This document shows positions 37,501 to 47,586 of a stretch of DNA of 64,000 nt, in pieces (within the stretch, counting starts at the first letter, position 1; every line of letters begins with the position of its first letter). The notes under the pieces are model-generated. The model made no database searches, was not told where the DNA came from, and saw only the letters and a program-made list of their open reading frames with translations. The translations under genes and the position numbers were made by a program. The DNA is from Silene latifolia (Eukaryota; Streptophyta; Magnoliopsida; Caryophyllales; Caryophyllaceae): positions 150,142,058 to 150,206,057 of the forward strand of contig NC_133537.1 in NCBI RefSeq assembly GCF_048544455.1, given 5' to 3'.

Positions 37501-38588
37501 TCGGGTCGGCCGATCGCTCTAGCAAGAACGTCATTACGACCACCGGGAGTGAATTTCCCTTCTTCTACCTCTTTCAATACGTTGTCCTATAATATATTAA
37601 ATAAACTTCAAATTATATTTGTGACTAAAATAATAAAGTTAGTAATGAACTCGTCTTAATAAAATAATGCTTACTATGTTGGCCAACACTTCCTCATCAT
37701 ATTTGTCACGCGACCGGGATCCTTTAGGCGTGTGCCCTTCTTTATAAGTTACATGCCGATCCACCTCTTTCACTCCCTTTGCCACCTACACATTAACATG
37801 GTAACATTTATACACGTAAATGTGTATCAATGCAAGTCCAAGTGTGATTAAAAAAATAAAGTCTCATAGGGCAATAATGCATGCTACTTACGAGGTCCTC
37901 TTCTATCTTTCAGTAACCGCCTCGAGAACCATACCATTTCCTCTTCTGCATGAAATGTTAGCACGATTTCTTCGCTAACGGCCTTCAAATAATTATATAA
38001 AAGCGCAAGTAGATGAGATAATAAAAAGATTATATAAAGGACTCATTAATTAAAAAAATGATAGGTAAATCGTTAAAAGGCGAGGATATTTAACCTGAAA
38101 CTTCTCAGTAGTTCTCATCTTTTTGAAAAGATCCTATTGTTTCGATGATGGTGGGACACTTGTTTTCCGGTGGGCTCTTACGCATCTCCCCGTTGCCTTG
38201 TCCACATACAACCAATCCCTAGCAACGTCACACCTCCACCGCTGTGGACATCCGCCGCCTTATGCATTAAATACTTATCATGGCTTTCATCGGGTATAAT
38301 AAAGCCTTCCTTTACACGAGCCAAGTATAACTCCGCCAATTTTGGATTCAAAGTTCTAACATCATCTAAATGGATAGGCACAAACTGTCTTGTGCAAGTA
38401 CCAATCCAACTTGAGAAATTACCCGCATTTGGACTAGTAGGGAAACCCATCTCACTCCATGTTATTTCCAACGGCTGTTTAGCGGCTATAGCTGCAAGGA
38501 CTTTCTAGCACTTCGTAGCACCCCTCTCACCAGGCTTATTATCCTTAGGCTTATTATTCTTTTGACTTCTTTTACGTTTTTCACCCAT
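34588..38588 (-). pseudogene. CACTA second gene: Ptta/En-Spm domain, DUF8039-like segment and Ulp1-type protease
   Basis: Intron-containing gene read from ATG 38588-38586 to TGA 34590-34588. Exon pieces in order: a basic start (MGEKRKRSQ); a Ptta/En-Spm-like block FSSWIGTCTRQFVPI (about 38360-38440); a decayed GSRGGY-x-KIEEDL piece; DRHVTYKEGHTPKGSRSRD (about 37700-37790); an EHPGRLRGV block (about 37460-37520); a DUF8039-like LGDAVGSFIQWPETH (about 36500-36570); then a C48 (Ulp1) peptidase with HWVLAAIM (His codon 35357-35355), WLDSL (Asp codon 35306-35304) and QCGYYVCRFM (34903-34874; Cys codon 34900-34898). Clear last exons are 34927-34832 and 34692-34588, with GT/AG borders. Disabled by TAG at 38507-38505 and an apparent frameshift near 38250. 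Ulp1 enzymes cut SUMO-type conjugates; the role in transposons is unknown. Confidence 0.78.
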
Positions 38589-38661
38589 GATAATCCTAAA
38601 ACCCAAATATGAATGATATAGGAAATGAACAACTTAACAACGTACATGCAGAGTATTATCT

Positions 38662-38835
38662 AAAACCCTAAACCCTAATAGGAATGAAAATTTAAAACAA
38701 AAGATTGAGCTTCTAAAATCCTAAACCCTAATAAGAGGAGTGAAGTAGATGATGCGGGATGATAAAGATAACAAAGAAGACGAAAAACAAACAGATGCAT
38801 GAAAAAGAAAAAAGATGATCGTCTTAAAACCCTAA
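38662..38835 (-). promoter_or_regulatory. Telo-box-like motifs upstream of the CACTA second gene
   Basis: AAACCCTAAACCCTAAT (about 38662-38680), CCTAAACCCTAAT (about 38718-38731) and AAAACCCTAAT (about 38826-38836) lie 75-250 bp upstream of the ATG. Next to them a GAT microsatellite (about 38867-38885) precedes a GGTATGT splice-donor-like site, suggesting a 5' UTR intron. Confidence 0.45.
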
Positions 38836-39084
38836 TGACGAAACACAAAATTAAAGTGAACATACCTGATGATGATGATGATGATAAAGAGAACGAGCAG
38901 GATGATAAGGGAAGGCAACGGAATCTGGGCGTCGGAAATTGGGCGACGGCCGGCAACGAGAATGTAGAAAGCGAGGAAGAGAGAAGAATTAACTCGGGAT
39001 ACCAACGGTTGAACTAATGTTGTGTGTGTTTGTGTATGGGATCTTTGTATGGGTTTGTAAATTAGTTTTTATTAAGACAAACTA

Positions 39085-39325
39085 TTGACAACGGGTGCTC
39101 AAAGAAGAACCGTTGTTATATGTTAATAACAACGGGTCAATAAAAGTCAACCGTTGTCAAAACTTTATTACAACGGTTAAAATATACCCGTTGTAATATA
39201 TTTTCACCAAATTTGCGCCAAAATGAAATATGTCAAAAAAATCATTGACAACGGGTAGGGGTACTACACCCGTTGTTGAAAGTATTAACAACGGGTAATT
39301 TAAATATAACCGTTGTTATTGTTGA
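39085..39325. repeat. Internal cluster of CACTA subterminal-type repeats
   Basis: CAACGGGT/ACCCGTTG and AACCGTTG/CAACGGTT occur about ten times in 240 bp in the middle of the element, between the end of TNPD and the leader of the second gene. No CACTA terminus is adjacent. Confidence 0.85.
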
Positions 39326-39654
39326 ACCTTTTTTTTAAAATGATCGTAATTCCATTACGGTCCAAACTGTAACAATACATACCGTAACAATGAAGCACCA
39401 TATCGCAACATTATTCAAACAATTTCAACACCAAAGCATCCACATCTAATAATAAGATCAAGAAAATAAGACAACACCAGCATGCATGCATAATGCATAT
39501 CTAAGCTACAGGATTTACCATGCCATGCAAATTTGGGAATTTTTATTTAACAATGACCATTATTGATTTACCAATAAATTAAACCATCAAATTATTGGTC
39601 TGAAAATGACTCAAAATGTTGGTCGTCCATATCACTGTGTCCTGATGAACTATC

Positions 39655-42600
39655 TCAGGATCGGGGACGGTTATTGGATGTCATAGTTTCTTCGTTAACC
39701 CAAATACCTTCACCATGGTCATCACGCATATAGATGCTTTCAGTGTCCTCATGATCAGTGTCAACATCGTCGAAATAAGATACAGTGGTAGACTGATCCA
39801 TTCCCTCAAAAACGACATCCTGATCATCATCACCATTATCGGATGGACTACTCCTTCTACTCCTTATAGACAGTACAACATACCACTTCTTATCCATAGG
39901 ATCGGTGACATAGAACACTTGTTTAGCTTGGGATGCCATTATGAAAGGATCATCCTTATTATTGCCAACCTTACCCAGATTGACCAACGTAAATCCCATC
40001 TTATCCTTTCGGACACAATGGATGTTGTTATCAACCCAGTTACATCGAAACAAAGGCATTGTGAAATCAATGTAATCTAGTACCAATATTTCTTGAATAA
40101 CACCATAATAAAGACATTTTCCCCAAATAGGCTTTTTATCTTTTGAAGTAGCAAAGTGCATTGCCTCAAATTCAGAACTCAGACCACTATTTTGTATTGT
40201 GCTCAACTCATCTTGCTCGCGGGTGTAAAAAGTATATCCATTAATGGCAAAACTGTTGTAAAAGGTGACCCTGGCATTTGGACCTAAACCAAGACGTAGT
40301 AACCTAGGAGAGATGTCATCACCAGTTTGATCAGTATAATCTAAGACAATATTCCTAAACCACTCTGCAAACGTCTTCGTATGCTCGTTCGCAATCCACT
40401 TCTCGGTCTTGTTTAGGTGATCGTATTTAAGCTCATCTTTGTGTTGTTGAATATAAGGTTGCACCTCATCTTCGTTGTTTAGCACATACGTGTGTGCTAA
40501 ATGCAACATTTCACGTGTCACAATTTTTTCAACCCGGCCCCTAATACCTTTTCCGGTCATCCAGTCACTATGACGATTCTTAGGAACGCCAATCAACTCC
40601 TCAGGGGAGAGATGAGCGTAACAATATGAAAGAGCTTCGTCTAAAATAGCGCGTTCAACAATACAACCTTCCGGACGATACCGATTAGATGTATAGTCCT
40701 TGTAGACTTTCATCAATCTTTCGAAAGGATACTGGTATCTAAAGTACACGGGCCCAAGGTACTAAATCTCCCTAACCAAGTGAATGGTCAGATGAATCAT
40801 GATAGTGAAGAAAGAGGGTGGAAAATACATTTCAAACTGACAAAGAGAGGTTACAACGAGGTCCTGCAATGAATCCGCGTCATCGGGATCGATGACTTTC
40901 TCGCATATGGACTGGAAGAAGAGACATAATCTAGTTATAGCATATCTTACCTTTTCAGGTAAAATGGAACGAATAGCCACAGGTAGTAATTGTTGCATCA
41001 AAGTGTGACAATCATGTGACTTTAACCCGGTGAGTTTTAGGTCTTGCATCGACACTAGGCTTTTGATGTTCGACGAATAACCATGTGGCACTTTAATTCC
41101 ATTCAAGCATGCACATAACTCTTTTTTCTCATTCCGTGAAAGGGTATAAGCTGCTGTCGGTAAAAATGTACGATTACCTCTCTTCTGTGGTGCCAACTCT
41201 AGCCTAATACCCATCATTTTCATATCTTCCCTAGCTGCGGCATTATCTTTTGTTTTACCAGGAACATTCAGAAGGGTATTGATAATATTATCACATACAT
41301 TTTTCTCAATGTGCAAGAAATCGAGGCAATGCCTGACCTCCAGGTCAGGCCAATATGGAAGTTTATCAAAAAATATGCATCTTTTCTTATACCCACGAGT
41401 AGACAATTTAGAGCCGCTCTTCTTCCCATAATCTATCTCAATATTCTTTACTTTCTGATAAACTTCATGCCCACTCAAAATTTTAGGAGGTTGACGAAGT
41501 TCTTGTCTTCCATTGAATGCTTTCTGCATCTTGCGATAACAATGGTCATGATACAAGAACCTCCTATTTCCCATATACACATACTTACGAGAAGACTTCA
41601 AGTATTCAGACTCGATATCCTCCCCACACAATGGACAAGCCTCTTTCCCATGAACTGTGTGCCCAGAAAGGTCGCCATAAGCCGGATAGTCAGATATTGT
41701 ACACAATAACATCGCTCTCAAATTGAAAGTTTCGTTCTTATATGCATCAAATACTTCTATCCCACTATCCCACAACAATCGCAAATCATCTAGAAGAGGT
41801 TCCAAATATACATCTATATCATTTCCAGGTTGTTTAGGGCCGGAAATTAACAACGACAACATCAAATACTTTCTTTTCATGCACATATATGGAGGTAAGT
41901 TATAAATAGCCAACACTACTGGCCAAGTACTATGTTTGCTACTCATGTTTCCGTGTGGGTTCATTCCATCAGTGGACAGCGCTAGACGTAAGTTTCTAGG
42001 TTCATTGCCGAACTCGGGATACTTAGCATCGAACGATTTCCATTGCTTACCATCTGCCGGGTATCTTAGCTTTCCATCATTTATTCTTCCTGTTTCATGC
42101 CAAGTTAACATTTTTGCATCATCGGGATTCGCATAAATCCTTATGACTCTTGGTATCAATGGAAAATACCACAACACCTTAGCCGGGATCCCTTCCTTAT
42201 CCTTATAACGCCACTCCAAACATTTAGGACAATTGGTTAAGTTTTGATATAATTTTCGATACAATATGCAATCATTTGGACATGCATGTATTTTCTCATA
42301 TTTCATACCCACTCCTCTTATTAGTTTTTTCACCTCATATGTCTTAACAGGTAGAAAATTACCATCAGGAAGCAACTCCTTTATCAAGGCTTAAAAACTA
42401 GTGAAACACGTGTCACTCACCCCATTTGCCCCCTTGATATTATACAACTTCACCACAGCCGACATTTTTGTGAACTTACAACCAGGATACAGAGGTGCTT
42501 TAGACTCACACAACTTCTCATACATGTTGCTAAGGTCATCCCAATTACTAGTGTCATCACCTACATCTTCAAAAGCAATAGACTCATCATCATTCTCTTT

Positions 42601-42966
42601 ATTATCTATAGACCCAACATTCAACTTCTCTACTTCCAACTCTTCCAACTCAAAAAACTCGGTAAACTCAGGATCATCAGTTAGCCTTTCGTGTACCTCA
42701 ACATCATCTTCTTCAGAGTTATTCTCTTCCTCTAATGATTCCCCATGAAAAATCCAACGTGTATAGGATCGACTAAATCTCCACTTTTCTAGGTGTATTT
42801 TAACGTCCGGAAAAGCCATATAGCTAATATTGCCACATCTTTCACAAGGACATGCAATACTAGAAGAACCTTTCAAATTGTTCGAAACGAGTTCATAAAA
42901 TTCAGCTAAATCATCCTTGTAGGTGCGGTCACTCATATTTGCATCAATCATCCAAGTTCGAGTCAT
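39655..42966 (-). pseudogene. TNPD-type CACTA transposase, two in-frame stops
   Basis: One frame from the likely ATG at 42966-42964 (MTRTWMIDANMSDRTY) to TGA at 39657-39655, 1104 codons including stops. It starts with a transposase-associated domain (CPCERCGN zinc motif), then the TNP2 core (ACPNDCILYRK, STDGMNPHGNMSSKHSTWPV, DLSGHTVHGKEACPLC, HCLDFLHIEKNV), a DUF4218 region (GLKSHDCHTLMQQLLP, YPFERLMKVYK) and a DUF4216 region (YIDFTMPLFRCNWVD). TNP2-class proteins catalyse CACTA excision and insertion. TAA at 42393-42391 and TAG at 40764-40762 interrupt it, with the frame and conserved context continuing across both, so they look like nonsense changes, not introns. A GGTATATA donor-like site at about 43128 suggests a 5' UTR intron. 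Confidence 0.9.
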
Positions 42967-43299
42967 TATTCTACATTCGTAATAATAGGCAACTAATTCA
43001 GAAAATACAATAATAGGCAAACAAATAAACGAAATTCAGAAAAGCAATTAAGCTAAATTATCAACAAATTAGATAATAACCCAAAAAATCCTATATCTAT
43101 AAGCGTTGCTAAGAAACATATATATACCTGATTGATAAACACGATGAGGGAGAGAAGACGGTGACAACAGTGACGGAGATGAAGACAGAGAGATGATCAG
43201 GGAGGAATGGAGGATGATATCGTAGCAGTATTAGCTTGTGTTTGTGTTTTGTAGCGTATAGCAGAATAAAGCAATCTGTTGTTCTTAAGATTTTCATAA

Positions 43300-43626
43300 C
43301 ATTAATAACAACGGTTATTGAGTCTACAACCGTTGTTAAAAAGTATTAAAAACGGGTTCTAATATAACCGTTGTGATTACTTTTCACTAATTTGGCGCCA
43401 AACCATTAACAACGGTTAAAATTTAACCGTTGTTATTAGTTTTTTCATTAACAACGGTTTTTCAAGTATGACCCGTTGTTAAAACCAATAATAACGGTTA
43501 ACAACACAGAACCGTTGTAATTAAGTTTGGTAAAATTCGCGGAATCAATTCTACAATGTGTTTTGATGATTTTCGTGAATAAGCGTTGTTAAAGGGCCGT
43601 TGTGGTTGCCTGTATTTGTAGTAGTG
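43300..43626. repeat. CACTA right end: subterminal repeats and TIR
   Basis: The AACAACGGTT / AACCGTTGTT motif occurs about ten times in both orientations over 300 bp, ending at the inverted terminus TGTATTTGTAGTAGTG. This end is 5' of the TNPD gene. Confidence 0.9.
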
Positions 43627-43629
43627 CTT

Positions 43630-44115
43630 TCAACCATTGTTTCGCGGTGCCAATTAGAGAAAAAGGAAATAAGACCCATCGTATTTGGTCTTGAGTTACA
43701 CCGGTTTGAGAAATTGCATCACAATAGTCACAAAAAGTCTCCATATGAGAATGAGGGTCTTCACTAGGCATCCCCCAAATTGGCTTCTTTCGACTAATTG
43801 GATAAATGCGGATTTGGCAATGAAATTTCCGGTTAGATGTTGTGGTGTGGGAGTACCATTGGGTAGGTTCTCCTCGGTTGGTACGGAATGTGATGAAAAC
43901 ATAGGCATTGTGGGTTGATTTTGTGTTGGATTTTGTGTTGGGTTCTCCTCACCTTCTCTTGCAAAAGGGTTGATGAACTCAATAGTATTTGGTTGAATAT
44001 CTACAATCTCACCAATACCTCTCAAAGTTCTCCTAGCAAGTCTTCTATTGTTTGTCAAAGTCCTTTCAATTTCGTGATCAAAGGGCAACAAGTTACCTTG
44101 TGATCTTCTAGACAT
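43630..44115 (-). pseudogene. gag-pro: Gag of Athila-like element 1, amino-terminal part
   Basis: It starts MSRRSQGNLLPF (ATG 44115-44113), with a basic stretch, then INPFAREGEENP and the SAFIQLVERSQFGG block. One base is missing from a run of Gs (five at 43772-43776, six in element 2 at 49812-49817), which shifts the frame into the PSEDPHSHMETFCDYCDAIS block. The CACTA insertion then separates it from the distal part at 33825. Confidence 0.85.
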
Positions 44116-44230
44116 GCAAAATATCAAACAACTCGAAAATAATTAGAACAAACCTTGAGGAGTTTTACTTCCCCAAGGCAAATAAAGACACAACTAATAA
44201 CAATACAAGAAAATCTAAATCAAGTTAACA

Positions 44231-44251
44231 CCGTCCCCGGCAACGGCGCCA
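44231..44251 (-). promoter_or_regulatory. tRNA-Asp primer-binding site, Athila-like element 1
   Basis: The minus strand reads TGGCGCCGTTGCCGGGGA then CGG, four bases from the LTR end. It is complementary to the 3' end of plant tRNA-Asp, the primer typical of Athila elements. Confidence 0.85.
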
Positions 44252-44255
44252 TTTT

Positions 44256-46033
44256 TGGTCGTGATCCCTCGTGAGGGTTTAGTTTTCAGTACTTGTCGTT
44301 AGGAGCACCTAGACCAAAACACAATTTAAACCTTCACAAATAACTCTACAATTAGTAAAGAGTCAAGTAAAGGTCGGATCCCAAGGGACGGGAATTGAGA
44401 TGAGATTTTCTAATGCAACTAGTGGTGTCTAAGGGTGTCACAATTGGGGTTTGGAGTAGAAGATCACTAAACTTAATACCAATGAAAGTAAACAAGCAAG
44501 ATGAATTAAAAGGGATGTAAACAATTGATAAAAAGCACTAGGGTGTCATTGGGTCATAGGGGATTCATGGGAATTGATCATACAAACATATTCTCAAATT
44601 ATAAGCAAGCAATTATTGTTGTGATGGATCGAGTTGGTTTATATCTTACAATCCTAGGAAAGTTTGGGTTTCGGAGCCGAATCGATTAGATTGTACAACA
44701 CCTACAAGTCGACTTAATCTTCCCTACTTAAATATATGCATGGTCTAATGAGACTCGAGTTGGTTTATGTCTTACAAGTCTCATTGAAAAGATAGGTGAT
44801 GGGTAGAAAATGCAAGGATTCAAAGGCTCGCATTTCATCAAACATAACATGTGCATAAGTTGAGATCACAACAAGCAAGCAAATAAACTATGAAAACATA
44901 TTAGATTAAGCATGAATCATTCCCCATGTTGGTTTCTCCTAATTACCCATTAACCCTAGCTAAGGAAACTACTCACTCATTATCATGTTGAACATGCTAG
45001 CAAGGTTGTCAATCATACCAACAAAGTAAAACATGATGAATAAATGAAGATAACTAACGATAATTAAAAAGGGATTAAGAGAATTATACCTACTAATGAT
45101 TCCAATAATAAAGCAAAGAATAATAGAAGTACTTGATGCTTGATTGGAAGGTTGTCAATCTCCCAATAATAACCCAAATAGTCTTCAATTACCCAAAATA
45201 AAGGATGAACAAGAGAGAGATTAAAGAAATAAAACTTGTATTAAAATTTGATTAAATGTTGATTACAAGATTAAAGAGAGATTTGATTGATATTAACTAC
45301 ACTAAAGATTGCTAAGAAGAAAATGCTCTTCTAATTAGACTAATGGGGTATTTATAGTGGGGATTAGTTACATAAATTAGGGTTTACTAAGGGCTTAAAT
45401 AACGATTAAGTCCTTGAGGAATCGCCGGTCTCTAGGGAGACTCCGGTCTCTTTTTCGACGGTCTTAGAAAAAGATGCGCATCCTTCCATGAAGTTGTAGA
45501 AGACGAAATAACTGTCTGGGAATCCGGGCGTCTTAAGCACGGGACGGACGAATTTGGGTGTTTCTGGACGGCCTTCCAGAGTGGGAAGACGGGTAGATTT
45601 GGGAGGTTTTGGCCGAGCCTCCAGCTGAGGAAGACGCTCGGATTGTAGGTCTTGGACGGGCGGATTTGGGGCAATCCGCTCGGATTGTCAAACAGCTTCA
45701 TTCCTTCTCCTTTTCTTCCTTTTTCATCATAAAATCCTTGAGGATTTTCTCAGGGATGCAAGGATCTTTTCTCATCATTGCCCATCGACTATAGTATGTA
45801 CAAAGGCCTTCTAATCTTGTCTCTCCTTCATGCTTGGTCATTGAATTCAATCAATTTAGCTTCATTTTGCCATGAAAATGCAAGGTTTGCACTCCTTTCC
45901 TACCAAGGTCACAAAACCTCAAAGAATATGCAAAACAAAGGACTAAAGACAATAAATGACCCAAATATGCACTAAAAAGCATGGGAACAAGGCTAATTCG
46001 GGGACTAAAAATGCTCTAATTATGGTCACATCA
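44256..46033 (-). repeat. 5' LTR of Athila-like element 1
   Basis: 1778 bp, same length as the 3' LTR, with scattered substitutions. TATA box at 45349-45356 and CpG half-site cluster at about 45515-45690 upstream of it. It directs leftward transcription of gag-protease. Confidence 0.92.
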
Positions 46034-46038
46034 GGTAT

Positions 46039-47586
46039 TTTGGTCAATTTTGATTTCCAACAAATCTAGTTACCAAAATGATGTAACGTTTCAAAGTACT
46101 TAACTCAATTAAGCATATGAGAAACAATTCATTTTAAGTAGATATGTTAGTCAAGAATCAAAAACCCTTTTGATCACGAATAACTTTTATCTATACTCTT
46201 CACATGAGATCCTTACAATGGATAATACGAGGTTTTTAGAAGAAAATTCAAATTTTGTCTTTAGTTACGATGTTTTAATGGGGATTTGAACTAAAATCAA
46301 AATGATATCGTATATAATTTGAGGTAAAGAATAAGAACAATATGATTAACGGAATAATGAAAAGAAAATATTTATCGTTATAAAAATACTTGTAAATAAT
46401 TTAACAAGTAAAGCATTTACATAGTGACCTCTATCCAACTATGATAAGTGATTCCAAGATCCAAATTCATATTAACTTGGGCACGGTGTAGCCGATTCAT
46501 CCCTTATCAATAAAACTCGGTGGTTTAACTCTTTAATCGATTCTACTTTTAGAACTCTTGGTCGATAAAATTACATTAATATTTATCTTTAGCCCAAAAC
46601 ACATCCGGCTATGGTCGAGAATACTTTTGTTGAGTTCAACCCAAATTTCGAATAAATGTGTCCATGATCCAATTTCACATTAACTTGGGCACGGTGTAGC
46701 CGATTCATCCCTTATCAACATGAATTCGGTGGATAGACATTCATCACCCACTTCCCCTACATAACAAGGTTTGTACCCCGGTGTGGCCGAGCGCACTCCC
46801 TCACGAAATAGGTTTTCATGGTTTCTACTTTTTGGTAAGGCTAAGCCTCAACTGTTTATTTTAGCGAGAGGTCATGTCAACTTATTATCTATCACGTTTT
46901 AAGTGAACAAAAGCGGTGAACTACGATAATTGTAATTGACACGGTCGATAAACTCGATTAAAATAGAATGCATGTTTAGTTATGGCGATTTAGCGATGCA
47001 TGCAACATATAAATAAAATGCAAAGCATAAAAAATAAAATCCTAGTATGGCCTTCCTAAAATAGTAAATATAATAAACTATTACAAATTCGGAAACCAAC
47101 TCCTTTGGTCCCTTGAACTTCGGTCTTGGCACGCACTTCAAGGCAACACTTTCTTTGATGACCGGCTTCTCGAATGGCACCGTATAGAAGGAACTCCGGA
47201 ATAATTAAATTACAAAATGAATTAAATAATTTCCTATTATACATTTGTAATTAAAAATATAAATCTATTAAATTACAAAACGGTGATACGAGATCACAAT
47301 AATTACAACTGAATCGATATTCCCATACATTTCGGGTAATACCAATTAAAACTAAGGCCATACTAAGTAAAATTACATAATTCAAAAAAATTACATAAAA
47401 ATAAAATATGACAATCATAAATAAAATGCAGCATTATAATATGTATGAACATGCTATATTTTATGCTAAATCGCCTTATTAAGAGCCAATATCGTATATT
47501 TATCGGTTTTCATGGATTTGCGTGATTATAACTTGTTAAAATCACAATAATTACATAAATTCATATTTATGTACAAGTTAATTACC
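46039..47586 (-). other. Copia A leader region, displaced
   Basis: 46420-47586 aligns with the copia B leader at 62970-64000, sharing CTTGGGCACGGT, CGATTCTACTTTTAGAA and GCGAGAGGTCATGTCAACTTATTATCTATCACG. No gag equivalent to 61970-62866 is visible beside it; 46039-46420 has no supported frame. Copia A therefore probably lost gag, or it was eroded past recognition. Confidence 0.65.

Larger units (their letters stand above)
33829..43626 (-). mobile_element. CACTA (En/Spm) DNA transposon
   Basis: Ends are CACTACTACAGATACAAGC (33829) and, on the other strand, CACTACTACAAATACAGGC (43626), giving near-identical terminal inverted repeats. The 3-bp duplication CTT flanks it (33826-33828 and 43627-43629). 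The uninterrupted site in element 2 (around 49963-49975) reads the same apart from one base, which confirms the insertion point. Both genes run on the minus strand: TNPD-type transposase on the right, second gene on the left. Subterminal CAACGG repeats lie at both ends. Length is 9798 bp. Confidence 0.95.
25127..46033 (-). mobile_element. Athila-like LTR retrotransposon 1, lacking RT and integrase, with nested CACTA
   Basis: Complete element: LTRs at 25127-26904 and 44256-46033 (both 1778 bp), flanked by the target duplication GGTAT (25122-25126 and 46034-46038). In minus-strand order: 5' LTR, tRNA-Asp primer site, gag-protease (interrupted by CACTA), a motif-rich spacer, the Athila ORF1/env-position gene, a long 3' untranslated region, polypurine tract, 3' LTR. 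Without the CACTA it is about 11.1 kb. No reverse transcriptase, RNase H or integrase lies anywhere between protease and the third gene. Confidence 0.92.
20139..47586 (-). mobile_element. Ty1/copia element A, split by an Athila-like insertion
   Basis: The 3' LTR (20139-21433) is at the left and the body runs right in two visible pieces, 21434-25126 and 46039-47586, separated by Athila-like element 1. The body is cut again at 47587 by Athila-like element 2, so the 5' LTR should lie beyond the window. Both pieces match copia B by eye (21434-22200 with 58969-59700; 46420-47586 with 62970 onward). The left flank CTTAC (20134-20138) is the predicted target duplication. Confidence 0.8.

Noticed and set aside
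38662..38740. Interstitial telomere repeat
   Set aside because: Only two adjacent AAACCCTA units at a time; this fits telo-box promoter motifs, not a telomeric array.
41311..42748. Plus-strand frames of up to 132 codons inside the CACTA element
   Set aside because: They are shadows of the TNPD transposase on the opposite strand.
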